Shown one piece after another: positions 17,203 to 27,322 of a stretch of 64,000 nucleotides of DNA (the first letter of the stretch is position 1; each line of letters starts with the position of its first letter). This DNA comes from Pseudomonas guineae (GTDB lineage: Bacteria; Pseudomonadota; Gammaproteobacteria; Pseudomonadales; Pseudomonadaceae), in NCBI RefSeq assembly GCF_900113745.1, contig NZ_FOQL01000001.1, positions 930,001-994,000 of the forward strand. The letters are read 5' to 3'. A program made the translations under genes and the position numbers. Under the pieces are notes generated by a model. It had not been told where the DNA came from, ran no database searches, and saw nothing but the letters and a program-made list of their open reading frames with translations.

Positions 17203-18540
17203 ATGACCCGCCAGAGAGCCCTGATCGTCGATGACGAACCCGATATTCGCGAACTCTTGGAAATCACCCTGGGGCGCATGAAGCTCGACACCCGCAGCGC
17301 ACGCAACGTCAAAGAAGCCCGCGAATGGCTGGCCAAGGAACCCTTTGATCTTTGCCTGACCGACATGCGCCTGCCTGACGGTACCGGCCTGGAGTTGGTG
17401 CAACATATTCTGCAGCGCCACCCGCAAGTGCCGGTGGCGATGATCACCGCTTATGGCAGCCTGGACACCGCGATTAACGCCCTGAAAGCCGGCGCATTCG
17501 ACTTTCTAACCAAGCCAGTCGACCTCGGCCGATTGCGCGAACTGGTCGCGGCCGCATTGCGCCTGCGCAGCGCCGATGGCGAAGAGCTGCCTGTCGACAG
17601 TCGCCTGCTCGGCAACTCACCACCGATGCAGTCCTTGCGCAAACAGATTCTCAAACTGGCCCGCAGCCAAGCGCCGGTGTACATCAGCGGCGAATCCGGC
17701 AGCGGCAAGGAGCTGGTGGCGCGACTGATCCACGAACAAGGGTCGCGCTGCGAGCAACCTTTCGTACCGGTCAACTGCGGCGCAATCCCCACCGAACTGA
17801 TGGAAAGCGAGTTTTTCGGCCACAAGAAAGGCAGCTTTACCGGCGCCATCGAAGACAAGCAGGGCTTATTCCAGGCCGCCAACGGTGGCACCTTGTTCCT
17901 CGACGAGGTGGCCGACCTGCCGCTGCCGATGCAGGTCAAACTGCTGCGCGCCATTCAGGAAAAAGCCGTCCGCGCAGTCGGCGGTCAGCAAGAGCTGATC
18001 GTCGATGTGCGTATTCTCTGCGCCACCCACAAAGACCTCGCTGGGGAAGTCGCCGCCGAACGCTTCCGCCAAGACCTCTATTACCGCCTCAACGTCATCG
18101 AGCTGCGCGTACCCGCCCTGCGCGAGCGCCGCGAAGACATTGCCCTGCTCACCGACAGCGTGCTCAAGCGCCTAGCCGAAGGCACCGGCATAAGCGCCGC
18201 CAAGCTGGATGATGATGCACTTGAAAAGCTCAAGAGCTACCGCTTCCCCGGTAACGTGCGCGAGCTAGAGAACATGCTCGAACGTGCCTATACGCTGTGT
18301 GAAGACGATCGCATCACGGCCAGTGACCTACGCCTGGCCGACTGCAACCCCAACAGTGAAAACGGCGAAAGCAATCTCGCGCAGATCGATAACCTGGAAG
18401 ACCACCTCGAAATCATCGAGCGAAAATTAATCATGCAGGCTCTGGAAGAAACCCGCTGGAACCGCACCGCCGCCGCGCAGCGCTTAGGCCTTAGCTTCCG
18501 CTCAATGCGCTACCGCCTCAAAAAGCTTGGCATCGACTGA
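17203..18540 (+). CDS. pilR: PilR, sigma-54-dependent response regulator
   Basis: Activates RpoN-dependent transcription of the major pilin and other genes. A receiver domain has D54 as phospho-acceptor (LCLTDMRLPDG). The AAA+ domain carries Walker A GESGSGKELVARLIH, the sigma-54 contact loop in its common GSFTGA form, and FLDEVADLP as Walker B. The C-terminal helix-turn-helix is NRTAAAQRLGLSFRSMRYRL. The pair pilS-pilR is one operon (two-base gap). Confidence 0.98.
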   Translation: MTRQRALIVDDEPDIRELLEITLGRMKLDTRSARNVKEAREWLAKEPFDLCLTDMRLPDGTGLELVQHILQRHPQVPVAMITAYGSLDTAINALKAGAFDFLTKPVDLGRLRELVAAALRLRSADGEELPVDSRLLGNSPPMQSLRKQILKLARSQAPVYISGESGSGKELVARLIHEQGSRCEQPFVPVNCGAIPTELMESEFFGHKKGSFTGAIEDKQGLFQAANGGTLFLDEVADLPLPMQVKLLRAIQEKAVRAVGGQQELIVDVRILCATHKDLAGEVAAERFRQDLYYRLNVIELRVPALRERREDIALLTDSVLKRLAEGTGISAAKLDDDALEKLKSYRFPGNVRELENMLERAYTLCEDDRITASDLRLADCNPNSENGESNLAQIDNLEDHLEIIERKLIMQALEETRWNRTAAAQRLGLSFRSMRYRLKKLGID

Positions 18541-18623
18541 ATTAAATCCGCTCAACGCGCAGGCAAAGCTGTGTTCACTGTGAGAGCAGCTTTAGCCGCG
18601 AGCTTCTAGAGCTCAGCCAACAC

Positions 18624-19724
18624 TCACCCCGCCAACCCCAGCCGTCCAGTAGGGGCATAAGGGGCTGGGTCGACAATCGGCTCACGCCCCAGCATCAAGT
18701 CTGCGAGTAATTGGCAGGACGCCGGCGCCAGAACCAAACCATTGCGGTAATGCCCGCAATTCAGCCATAAGCCCTCATGCCCAGGTACCGGCCCGATATA
18801 CGGAATGCCTTCAGGCGAACCCGGCCTCAACCCCGCCCAGTGCCCCACCACCTCGGCATCAGCCAAAGCCGGCAACAGCTCAACTGCCGAGGCTTTGAGG
18901 CTTAGCAATGCCTCCTCGGTCGTGGTTTTGTCGAACGCGGCATGCTCCAGCGTACTACCAATCAGAATATGACCATCACGCCGCGGAATCGCATAACGCC
19001 CGTTGGCCAGCACCATGGCGGGCAAAAAGTCCTCGGCGCACTTGTACAAAATCATCTGTCCCTTGACCGGCACTACCGGCAACTCGATACCAAGCGTCTT
19101 CATCAACTCACCGCTCCATGCACCGGCCGCGAGCACCACCTGATCGGCCTGCATATCACCCTGCGCAGTCTGCACCCCTGTGATGCGCCCACCGTCGAGA
19201 ATAAAACCACTGACCGCACACTGCTCATGCACGGTGACATTTGGCATCTGCTGCAGCGCTGCCCGCAACGCCTTGACCAGACGTGGATTGCGCACATTGG
19301 CCACGTCGGCCATCTGCAGTGCACGACCAAAGCCCGCTGCCAACGCCGGTACCGCACGTTGCACGGCCGCCATATCAACCGACCGCAGCGCCCGCCCTTC
19401 CCGCTTCGCCCAAGCTAACGCATCGGCGTCATCGTCAAGGTCCAACCAGTACAACCCCGTGACATACACCTCAGGATCAATCTGCGTTTGCGCCAATAAC
19501 TGCTCAGCCAGGCGCGGATAAAAATCCTGCGACCAATGCGCCAGCGCAGTGACGGCAGGACTGTAACGCCACGGATACAACGGCGAAACAATGCCACCGC
19601 CAGCCCAGGAGGATTCACGCCCTGCCTCTCTGGCCTCGACGAGCCCAACCACCTTCCCGGTGACCGCCAGCTGCATGGCCGACAGCAAGCCGATCACCCC
19701 TCCCCCGACAACCAGAACATCCAT
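18624..19724 (-). CDS. thiO: ThiO-type glycine oxidase / D-amino acid oxidase family FAD protein
   Basis: FAD-dependent amine oxidase of the DAO family. The dinucleotide-binding motif VLVVGGGVIGLLSAMQLA is at the N-terminus. Residues such as GGGIVSPLYPWRY and HYRNGLVLAP near the C-terminus fit glycine oxidase, which supplies dehydroglycine for thiazole synthesis in thiamine biosynthesis. No thiamine genes are adjacent. The ATG at 19724, after AAGGTGG, is preferred over an upstream ATG at 19760. It is divergent from fimT. The exact substrate is not certain. Confidence 0.85.
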   Translation of the reverse strand: MDVLVVGGGVIGLLSAMQLAVTGKVVGLVEAREAGRESSWAGGGIVSPLYPWRYSPAVTALAHWSQDFYPRLAEQLLAQTQIDPEVYVTGLYWLDLDDDADALAWAKREGRALRSVDMAAVQRAVPALAAGFGRALQMADVANVRNPRLVKALRAALQQMPNVTVHEQCAVSGFILDGGRITGVQTAQGDMQADQVVLAAGAWSGELMKTLGIELPVVPVKGQMILYKCAEDFLPAMVLANGRYAIPRRDGHILIGSTLEHAAFDKTTTEEALLSLKASAVELLPALADAEVVGHWAGLRPGSPEGIPYIGPVPGHEGLWLNCGHYRNGLVLAPASCQLLADLMLGREPIVDPAPYAPTGRLGLAG

Positions 19725-19816
19725 CACATTCGCCACCTTAAAACTTGCTGCATTTAACAACAGCGTCTAAACAAAAAGAGGCCAGGAAGGCCAACACAAC
19801 TAGAGGGATGAAGAAG

Positions 19817-20320
19817 ATGAAAAAATCATATCAGTCTGGATTAACGCTCGTTGAACTAACACTGACCCTTGCCGTGCTTTCTATCGCGGCCTCCATCGCA
19901 CTACCCGAACTAAACCAGCTCGTGGTCAGCAATCGAAATCAAGCCGCCATGCATGAGCTCCACGCCCTTTTGCAGCAAGCACGCAGCCAAGCGGTAACCC
20001 GCAAGCGCACACTCGAGCTATGCCCAAGCCTCGACGGTTTAAAATGCAGCACCAATTGGACGCACCCCAGGCTGTTGAGAGTCCGCAGCAGCAGCCAGCC
20101 TCTTAGTCACACACCTGCTCATGCGGGTAGCGGCGAGCTTCGCTGGGCCGGCTTTAGCGGTAGCATCCGTTTTTACAATACGGGTATCAGCCCTATCAGC
20201 AACGGACGCTTCTTTATTTGTGAAGAAAAGGTCATCAGCCAGCAACTCATCATCAACAAACAAGGACGGATTCGCTGGGGCAGCAAGTTGGAAAACCAAC
20301 AAGAAAGCACCCGCTGCTAA
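19817..20320 (+). CDS. fimT: FimT, type IV pilus minor pilin (pseudopilin)
   Basis: Class III leader MKKSYQSG is cleaved before LTLVELTLTLAVLSIAASIA. Glu5 is present but the first mature residue is Leu instead of the usual Phe. The GspH/FimT fold follows (LHALLQQARSQAVTRKRT). The C-terminal sequence GRIR matches the GRxR DNA-contact motif described for FimT in natural transformation of Legionella, so DNA binding is plausible. The ATG at 19817 gives a normal short leader; another ATG at 19808 is possible. First gene of the minor-pilin cluster. Confidence 0.88.
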   Translation: MKKSYQSGLTLVELTLTLAVLSIAASIALPELNQLVVSNRNQAAMHELHALLQQARSQAVTRKRTLELCPSLDGLKCSTNWTHPRLLRVRSSSQPLSHTPAHAGSGELRWAGFSGSIRFYNTGISPISNGRFFICEEKVISQQLIINKQGRIRWGSKLENQQESTRC

Positions 20321-20460
20321 CCGTCCAAATGTGATGCTCCGCACGTCAATGGAGGCACTGCGGCCAGTCATCCGCGACATTATGCCGGCCATCCCAGCGC
20401 AGCAGACAAGCGCTGCCCGGCAAGCCATGCTTATCCTCACAAGACCCATTGGAGTTCAGC

Positions 20461-20970
20461 ATGTCTGCTGCAGGCCGCACACAAGGTTTCACGCTCGTAG
20501 AACTGATGATCACAGTGGCGTTGCTGGCCATCATGGCAATGATCGCGGTGCCCAGCTTCACCCAGTTCACTATTAACAATCGACTGCAGGCCAAAGCAGA
20601 GGAGCTGAAGAGTTTCCTGCAAGCTGCCCGCTCCGAGGCGGTAGTCAAGCGAGCCGTTATTACGCTAAAAGCCAAAGATGCTGATAAGTGGATCGCTGTA
20701 CGCCCAAGCAAAGACTCTAATGCCTCGATAAGAACCTTAGAAATCAACCAAGCTGAAGCCAAATTGGTTGCCGCCAACACCTCAGGCAGCGCCGTTAATG
20801 AGCTTACCTACTACGCCAACGGAGTGGTCAAAGCTCCGGTCAACTTCACCATTTGTCATGACAAAAAAGCTGAGAGTGGCTATCAGGTCAGCGTCGCCGC
20901 CAACGGCAGCATTCAGCTCTACCCACGCGGCAAGCAGAAAGACAACGCAGCCCTCGCCAAGTGCGAATAA
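20461..20970 (+). CDS. fimU: FimU, type IV pilus minor pilin
   Basis: Leader MSAAGRTQG precedes FTLVELMITVALLAIMAMIA, a canonical class III pilin N-terminus with F1 and E5. The GspH-type body (ELKSFLQAARSEAVVKRAVITL) and two cysteines complete it. The ATG at 20461 is set by GGAG nine bases upstream. It is the second GspH-type protein in the cluster, where P. aeruginosa has fimU. FimU belongs to the tip complex with PilV, PilW, PilX and PilE that primes pilus assembly. Confidence 0.88.
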   Translation: MSAAGRTQGFTLVELMITVALLAIMAMIAVPSFTQFTINNRLQAKAEELKSFLQAARSEAVVKRAVITLKAKDADKWIAVRPSKDSNASIRTLEINQAEAKLVAANTSGSAVNELTYYANGVVKAPVNFTICHDKKAESGYQVSVAANGSIQLYPRGKQKDNAALAKCE

Positions 20971-20981
20971 AGGAGACGCCC

Positions 20982-21500
20982 TTGAACAAGCACAACGGCT
21001 TCAGCTTGATAGAAGTACTGGTCACGTTGGTATTGGTGACCGTCGGCATACTTGGCATGGTCACAATGCAAAGCCGCAGCATCCAATACACCCAAGAAGC
21101 AGTACAGCGTAATGCAGCGGTTGAGCTAACCATCCAACTCACCGAAATACTGCGCAGCAACCCCGACGCGCTCTTTTACAAGGAAGACGGTAGCGCATTC
21201 AGCCCGGCATACGCGGAGCCCAGTGCGGCTGACTGTAAAACCCCCAACACGGCACAAAAACAACGTGACTGCTGGCTTGAGCGTGTGCAGAAGACACTGC
21301 CCGGCGCAGCCGGCTTACTCAGCAACAGCTTTCACATCTGCAAGAGCTTTAGCAGCAGCGCTGTAAAAAAACCTAACTGCGAAGCAAACGGCCCAATCAC
21401 CGAAATCCAGCTTGCCTGGACCGTTAAATCCGGCAGTTGCCCAGACGTAAGGGCTCCCGACCTTACCACCTGCATCTATCGCACTCGGATCGAGCTATGA
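20982..21500 (+). CDS. pilV: PilV, type IV pilus minor pilin
   Basis: Leader MNKHNG precedes FSLIEVLVTLVLVTVGILGM, typical of PilV. I choose the rare TTG start at 20982 because an optimal AAGGAG lies six bases upstream; an in-frame GTG at 20961 would give a longer leader and overlap fimU. The body contains several cysteines (CKTPN, CWLERV, CKSF). The gene overlaps pilW by four bases (ATGA), so translation is coupled. Confidence 0.9.
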   Translation: MNKHNGFSLIEVLVTLVLVTVGILGMVTMQSRSIQYTQEAVQRNAAVELTIQLTEILRSNPDALFYKEDGSAFSPAYAEPSAADCKTPNTAQKQRDCWLERVQKTLPGAAGLLSNSFHICKSFSSSAVKKPNCEANGPITEIQLAWTVKSGSCPDVRAPDLTTCIYRTRIEL

Positions 21501-22303
21501 ATACCTACCTACAACACCGAGCCCGACAAACAGGCCTGTCAATGATCGAACTGCTGATTGCTCTTGCCATTAGCTCGTTCTTGATTATTGGTATCACCCA
21601 GATCTACATCGACAACAAACGCAATTACGCCTTTCAGCAGTCGCAAGGCGAAATCCAGGAAGGCAACCGCTTTATCAGCCTTATATTTGACACCTACTTA
21701 AACAAGGCCGGCTATAGCCGTGAACCCTATCTTGGTAATGAGCAGGTATTTACCGCTCAAACCAGCACGGATTACTGCGAAGCGTTTAAAAGCGGTCAAA
21801 CGGTGACCAAAGCAAAAAAAGGTTCCGGCGTCTGTATTCGCTACAGCCAATTAAAAAGCGAAGAACTGGACTGCGCGGGAAATAAAACAGCTGCTTTCGT
21901 CGACAGTAATCCATTTTTAAAGCAAGCCCCTCTCGTGACTACTGCTCTGTACGTCAAGGATGACGTCCTGCGCTGCCAAAGCGGCAATACTGATGCAGAG
22001 CTAATGACCGGCTTATCGGGATTACGTTTAGAGTTCGGCATTAACCCCTCCAGCGATACCAATGTCACTCAAACGCTCTCCGCAGCAGACTGGGACAACA
22101 GCAAGGGCCAGATACTGCAAGTGCGCTACGAAGCGTTAGTCGCATCCACTAATAACCAGCGCGGCAAGGGCGACTCGGCAGTACTTGATAACTGGCTCAA
22201 GCAAGCCAGTGCTGCGGAAAAAACCTTGATTGAAGGTGCAGACACCGGCCAGCTGTATCAAATCGCCAGTAATACGGTCACCCTGAGGAACCTGACACCA
22301 TGA
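21497..22303 (+). CDS. pilW: PilW, type IV pilus minor pilin
   Basis: The long leader MNTYLQHRARQTG is followed by LSMIELLIALAISSFLIIGI, including Glu5, a normal PilW start. The large C-terminal domain holds RFISLIFDTYLNKAGYSREP and two cysteine-containing segments. PilW sits in the initiation complex with PilV and PilX. It overlaps the upstream gene and ends four bases into the pilX start. Confidence 0.9.
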   Translation: MNTYLQHRARQTGLSMIELLIALAISSFLIIGITQIYIDNKRNYAFQQSQGEIQEGNRFISLIFDTYLNKAGYSREPYLGNEQVFTAQTSTDYCEAFKSGQTVTKAKKGSGVCIRYSQLKSEELDCAGNKTAAFVDSNPFLKQAPLVTTALYVKDDVLRCQSGNTDAELMTGLSGLRLEFGINPSSDTNVTQTLSAADWDNSKGQILQVRYEALVASTNNQRGKGDSAVLDNWLKQASAAEKTLIEGADTGQLYQIASNTVTLRNLTP

Positions 22304-22953
22304 ACCCAAGCTTTCCGCAACAACAACGTGGAGTCACCCTGCTTATTGCCTTGGTCATGCTACTGGTACTGACAGTACTGACCGTAACCAATATGCGCGA
22401 AGTGACCCTAGAAACCCGTATGACAGCCAATCGCATGGAAAGTTTAGGCCTTAACAACGCAGCTGAGTCTGCTCTGCGCGAAGGTGAAGCACGCTTCTTC
22501 GAAGCTCTGCGACTCAGCACCAAGCCTGAGCCCAAGCAGGACTTCTGCAAGAAATCAGTTAAATATAATCGGATAACTATGTACCCCTGCATCGTGGAAA
22601 TCGAACAACAAACCGATGCAAGTTATGCAGGCAAGATGCGCAACTACGTGCTCGACCCTATTGCCACAATTAACACGCAAATGAGCTGGACAGGCGCCAA
22701 AACAGACGCCGCTGGCAATGACACTTATATTTCTTGGATGCCCTATCGCGGCACGTCCAGCGAAAAGTCCGCCGAAGCCGTTTTCCCCGCTTACTGGAAT
22801 ACCGCCGAAATGCCAGTAGAAGGCCTCAATGCCAATTATGGCGACGAACTCATCGGCCGCGGCGTGTACTACTACCTTGTCAGCGGTCAAGCCCAAGATG
22901 AATTAGCCTTGCAAACCACGATAGCCAAATACTACCCAGGCCCCAGCAACTAA
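22300..22953 (+). CDS. pilX: PilX, type IV pilus minor pilin
   Basis: Leader MNPSFPQQQRG precedes VTLLIALVMLLVLTVLTVTN. As is usual in PilX, the Glu5 of the major pilin is absent. The conserved NNAAESALREGEARFFEAL helix is present and two cysteines sit in the body. The ATG overlaps the pilW stop (ATGA). PilX completes the tip complex core with PilV and PilW and helps recruit PilY1. Confidence 0.9.
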   Translation: MNPSFPQQQRGVTLLIALVMLLVLTVLTVTNMREVTLETRMTANRMESLGLNNAAESALREGEARFFEALRLSTKPEPKQDFCKKSVKYNRITMYPCIVEIEQQTDASYAGKMRNYVLDPIATINTQMSWTGAKTDAAGNDTYISWMPYRGTSSEKSAEAVFPAYWNTAEMPVEGLNANYGDELIGRGVYYYLVSGQAQDELALQTTIAKYYPGPSN

Positions 22954-22977
22954 GCTGCCACGCACCGGAGCACTGAT

Positions 22978-25900
22978 ATGAAGACTTCATTATATTCGCT
23001 GCGCAGCTTAGCGTTTTGCTGCGCCTCTAGCAGCCTGCTACTGGCTGCACTCGATGTACAAGCCGCTATTTCGCAAAGCCCGCTGAGTTTGACTGTAGGC
23101 GTACCACCGAATCTTATATTAACGCTGGATGATTCGGGCAGCATGGACAGAGCATACGTGCCTGACTCGATTCCAGGTGGATCATCGACACGGCGGTACA
23201 AATCAGCTCATTACAACCCAATGTATTACAACCCTACTACCACTTATCAGATACCACCCAAATTTAATTTAGATGGTACGCCTGCAGCAGACCTCTCTAC
23301 ATCATTTAATAAGGCTTTGCTAAATGGATTTAACACATCCAGAGGAAGTATTGATCTTAGTGACAGCTATCGCCCCGCCAGCACATATGATGTAACCAGC
23401 ACATCACAGAGTAACGCGAACAATCCAGAGCCAGAGTTTTACCTTAGTACAATTTACAACCGCACCCTCTCAAACGGTCAATCGTCAGAACTAATCAGCG
23501 CAAACAGCGTCGACTTTAGAATAAATAGAATCTCGAACTCAAATTGCACTGTCACGATCGAAAAGCCGCAGAACTACCCCGAGATAAACTGCAGCCGTTC
23601 CGGCAGCACAAGTACCACTTACACACTAAGCATTAGCAACAAAAGAACAAGCAACGTACCAGCCTATTACTACGTATACGACGATACCCTTTCGAACTGC
23701 CCAACAGACATAAGCACACGCATAGAAAATGACAACTGCTATCGCAAAGTCGACGTATCCAGTACATCAGGCCAGCTTCGCTCAACAGATACAGCGTCAG
23801 GCACTGATGAGCGTAAAAACTTTGCAATCTGGTATTCTTTCTACCGCACACGATCGCTGGCCACAATAAGTGCAGCAAGTATTGCGTTCGCTGATCTTGC
23901 TTCGTCCACACGGATTACCTGGCAAGGCTTGACCACTTGCACAGACTTAAACAGCGCAAATAAATGCTTGGGTAAAGACAACCGCTTTCGAGAATACAAT
24001 AGCGCTCAACGCGGCAAGCTATTCGACTGGATGCAGTCTATGGCGTTTCCAAGTAACACACCATTGCGCGCAGCGTTAGATCGCGCTGGAAAGTTTTTAA
24101 AAAATAATGCTTCACCTGCCTGGGACAAATTCCCCAACGAAAGCGGAAATACAACTAAAAACAAATATGCCTGTCGCCCCAGCTATCATATTTTAATGAC
24201 AGACGGCGTATGGAATAGTAGTAATGGCAGTCCAACTGACAGTAAATCAGACACATCTAACTTTAACTTTCCTGACGGGGTTAATTACAGCGGGGCACGC
24301 AAACCATACTCTGACGCCACTGATAATACACTTGCAGACATAGCTTTTCACTACTGGGCGACCGATCTTAATAGCGATCTTGAAAACAACTTAAAGCCTT
24401 ATTACAAAGACAAGTCGGGTACCGATACAGACAAATACTGGAACCCGCAAAATAACCCTGCCACTTGGCAGAATATGGCTAACTTCACCATCGGCCTCGG
24501 ATTAACCGCATCGCTAAACCAAGACGGCCTGGAATGGAATAGCACCGATGGTTCATTTGCAAGCCCTGGCTATAAAAATATCTCCACTGGAACACGCAAC
24601 TGGCCAAAAGCACAATCGGACAGTGCTAATAATGTGTATGACCTTTGGCACGCGGCTATCAACTCAAGAGGCGACTTTTTCAGTGCGGACAGCCCCGAAT
24701 CAGTGGTACAAGCCTTTGCCGACATCATGTCGCGTATTGCCGATCGCAAATCTACCGCTGCTAAACCAGCGATCAACTCAGGCCAGGTAGTGGTCGATGA
24801 AAATGATCCAAATAATAGCAAGCTTGTAACGTCGTCCTACCAAACCTCCTACGCTAGCGACGAAAACTGGCTGGGTAATTTGGTGCGCACGAATAAAGAA
24901 TGGACCGAACTGCCAGCCGGCTCAGGCAAGTTTGAATTGGCACTTAAGGAGAAGTGGAGCGCCAAAGACAAGATGCCCGCTGCGGATGCTCGAAACATCA
25001 AGATAAAAAGCACAGGCAGTGGCGGCCTGCAGTCCTTTACCTGGGCTAATTCCGGTAATAAAGACACATCGGGCACTTTGGCAAACCTGCTTAGTAAAGA
25101 TCCGGAAAACGGCAACACCACCGACAGTAAAGGCGAAGCCCGCCTTAACTACCTACGTGGCGTGCGCACTGGTGAAGGCGCTACATTCCGCACTCGCAGC
25201 GGTATATTGGGTGATCTACTCGCATCTAGCCCAGCGGTCGTATCAGGAGGGCGTTACCTGACAGGAGTGGCTAACCGTCTAGAAGGTAACGACACCTACA
25301 CCACGTTCAAAGAATCGTTAGCAACTCGTAGCTCACGAGTTTATGTCGGTGGTAACGACGGCATGCTGCATGGCTTTAACGCCGAGACAGGCGTCGAAGA
25401 GTTTGCCTTTATTCCAAGTGCGGTATTCCCCAAGCTGAACAAATTGACCGGGAAGAACTACAGCCACGAGTTCTATGTAGATGGTTCTCCTGTCGTTGCT
25501 GATATTTATGATGGCAGCAAATGGCGCACCATTCTGGTCGGCACCCTGCGCGCAGGTGGCAAGTCAATTTTCGCCTTGGACATCACCACACCCGGCAGCG
25601 AGAAACTGTTGTGGGAGTTTGATGACAGCAAAATCACTACATCAAACGCAGTGAAAATGGGCAACAGCTTCTCCCAGCCCACCATCGCGCGCCTGCACAA
25701 CGGCCGCTGGGCCGTGGTGTTCGGTAATGGTTACGAGGCCAGCAACCACACCAATGGCAAAGCCGCTCTGTTTATCGTGGATGCAGTTGAAGGCACCCTA
25801 GAAAGAAGCCTGGAAGTCACTGGCACCAATGGCAATGCCAATGGCCTGTCCACTCCACGCCTGGCCGACAACAATGGCGACAGCGTGGCCGACTACGCTT

Positions 25901-26778
25901 ATGCCGGCGACCTGCAAGGCAACCTCTGGCGTTTTGACCTGCTGCCAAGCACTCGTGACGCTGATAACCCACTGGCACGCTCAAAGCCTGAAACCCGCGG
26001 CTCTATCAGTGATTACGCAGTAGCTTACGGCGGCAAGCCGATGTTCACCGCTGTTGCCTCAAATACGGCGGAAACACCACAACCCATTACTGCTGCACCC
26101 GCCTTGGTTCGCCACCCAACCGGCGTAGGCCACCTGGTTATCTTCGCGACCGGCAAATACTTCGAGGACACCGATAAGGACGGCAACAAAAACATCGCCC
26201 AGACCGTTTACGGCATTTGGGATGAGAAGAGCCGTGGCGAAAAAGCAGGCACTACCAGCGCACTCGGTATCACCCGCGCCAAGCTGGTTGAACAAACCAT
26301 CGGCAGCCAAGTGACCGCTACCGACTCAAAAGCTCGCAACACCGCTGCGCGAATCATTTCGCAGAACGCTATTGCTTGGGATGAAAAGAAAGGCTGGCTA
26401 CTCGACCTCAAGCAGGGCGGCACGCTTGATGGTGAAATGGTCATAGAGCCGATGATCACCATTGGCCAAAGCGTTTACTTCCAGTCCCTCGTACCTAATG
26501 ACGACCCCTGCGCCGATGGTGCGAGTAACTGGACTTACGGCCTGAACGCTTTTACCGGTGGGAAAACGCCTTACAACGCTTTCGATATGCAGCAAGTAAA
26601 ACCCGATGGCACCACAGCGATTGTTTCGGCAATCAAACAAGATGGCGAAGGTGGCTTGACGGTCACTGACACCCCTGACGGCCTGGAAATTTGCACCGGC
26701 CAGGGCTGTGAAGGCATCAAGCCGCCGCCGAACATTAATGCGCGCAACTCCTGGCGCCGTATCGAAGAAACAGAGTGA
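22978..26778 (+). CDS. pilY1: PilY1, pilus tip adhesin and mechanosensor
   Basis: A 1266-residue secreted protein. The N-terminal signal peptide ([19 protein letters not shown]) leads into a von Willebrand A-like region with a MIDAS motif DDSGSM. The C-terminal half is the PilY1 beta-propeller: [33 protein letters not shown] and a calcium-binding loop DNNGDSVAD near residue 965. PilY1 supports adhesion and calcium-dependent pilus extension and retraction. The N-terminal half is clearly AT-richer than its neighbours. The gene ends directly at pilE, and no pilY2 is seen. Confidence 0.95.
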   Translation: MKTSLYSLRSLAFCCASSSLLLAALDVQAAISQSPLSLTVGVPPNLILTLDDSGSMDRAYVPDSIPGGSSTRRYKSAHYNPMYYNPTTTYQIPPKFNLDGTPAADLSTSFNKALLNGFNTSRGSIDLSDSYRPASTYDVTSTSQSNANNPEPEFYLSTIYNRTLSNGQSSELISANSVDFRINRISNSNCTVTIEKPQNYPEINCSRSGSTSTTYTLSISNKRTSNVPAYYYVYDDTLSNCPTDISTRIENDNCYRKVDVSSTSGQLRSTDTASGTDERKNFAIWYSFYRTRSLATISAASIAFADLASSTRITWQGLTTCTDLNSANKCLGKDNRFREYNSAQRGKLFDWMQSMAFPSNTPLRAALDRAGKFLKNNASPAWDKFPNESGNTTKNKYACRPSYHILMTDGVWNSSNGSPTDSKSDTSNFNFPDGVNYSGARKPYSDATDNTLADIAFHYWATDLNSDLENNLKPYYKDKSGTDTDKYWNPQNNPATWQNMANFTIGLGLTASLNQDGLEWNSTDGSFASPGYKNISTGTRNWPKAQSDSANNVYDLWHAAINSRGDFFSADSPESVVQAFADIMSRIADRKSTAAKPAINSGQVVVDENDPNNSKLVTSSYQTSYASDENWLGNLVRTNKEWTELPAGSGKFELALKEKWSAKDKMPAADARNIKIKSTGSGGLQSFTWANSGNKDTSGTLANLLSKDPENGNTTDSKGEARLNYLRGVRTGEGATFRTRSGILGDLLASSPAVVSGGRYLTGVANRLEGNDTYTTFKESLATRSSRVYVGGNDGMLHGFNAETGVEEFAFIPSAVFPKLNKLTGKNYSHEFYVDGSPVVADIYDGSKWRTILVGTLRAGGKSIFALDITTPGSEKLLWEFDDSKITTSNAVKMGNSFSQPTIARLHNGRWAVVFGNGYEASNHTNGKAALFIVDAVEGTLERSLEVTGTNGNANGLSTPRLADNNGDSVADYAYAGDLQGNLWRFDLLPSTRDADNPLARSKPETRGSISDYAVAYGGKPMFTAVASNTAETPQPITAAPALVRHPTGVGHLVIFATGKYFEDTDKDGNKNIAQTVYGIWDEKSRGEKAGTTSALGITRAKLVEQTIGSQVTATDSKARNTAARIISQNAIAWDEKKGWLLDLKQGGTLDGEMVIEPMITIGQSVYFQSLVPNDDPCADGASNWTYGLNAFTGGKTPYNAFDMQQVKPDGTTAIVSAIKQDGEGGLTVTDTPDGLEICTGQGCEGIKPPPNINARNSWRRIEETE

Positions 26779-26786
26779 GAATTGCC

Positions 26787-27206
26787 ATGCCAGTACCGAG
26801 CAGAAAAATGCAGGGCTTTACCCTGATCGAGATGATGATAGTGGTGGCTATCATCGGCATCCTGGCAGCAGTGGCCTACCCAAGCTATGCCGAGTATGTA
26901 AAGCGCGGTAATCGCAGCGAAGGCCAGGCGCTGCTCAGTGATATCGCAGCCGCACAAGAGCGCTATTACTCACAAAACAACCGCTACATCACGGCAACTG
27001 GAGACATAGCCAAACTCAACGCCAGCACCACATCCACCACCAGTAAATACACCCTGGCGGTGAGCAGCGTGGCCAGTGACGGCGGCTACACCCTGACGGC
27101 CACTCCTCAGTTCAGTGACGTCGACTGCGGCAACCTAACTCTAAATGCTCTAGGCGCACGCGAACGCACAGGCACGAAAAAAACCAGAGACGAGTGCTGG
27201 CGCTAA
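26787..27206 (+). CDS. pilE: PilE, minor type IV pilin
   Basis: Leader [10 protein letters not shown] precedes [20 protein letters not shown], a canonical pilin N-terminus. The 139-residue length and the C-terminal cysteine pair (VDCGNL and RDECWR) fit PilE, which joins the priming complex to the major pilin. An alternative GTG at 26775 would overlap pilY1. The terminator at 27211-27240 closes the operon. Confidence 0.92.
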   Translation: MPVPSRKMQGFTLIEMMIVVAIIGILAAVAYPSYAEYVKRGNRSEGQALLSDIAAAQERYYSQNNRYITATGDIAKLNASTTSTTSKYTLAVSSVASDGGYTLTATPQFSDVDCGNLTLNALGARERTGTKKTRDECWR

Positions 27207-27210
27207 AACA

Positions 27211-27240
27211 AAAAAGCCCAATCAACTGATTGGGCTTTTT
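27211..27240. terminator. Terminator at the end of the minor-pilin operon (also serves ispH)
   Basis: Perfect stem AAGCCCAATCA / TGATTGGGCTT with A- and T-runs on both sides, between convergent pilE and ispH. Confidence 0.9.
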
Positions 27241-27322
27241 ATCTTTACGAGCCACTCTCTGTGTAATGCTCAAAAATGCGCCTTAGTACTTTAACTGCTG
27301 AACATGGCGCGCTCATCTCAGC

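Noticed and set aside
18560..18600. Hairpin AAAGCTG...CAGCTTT after pilR as terminator
   Set aside because: The stem is short, the loop is long and no T-run follows.
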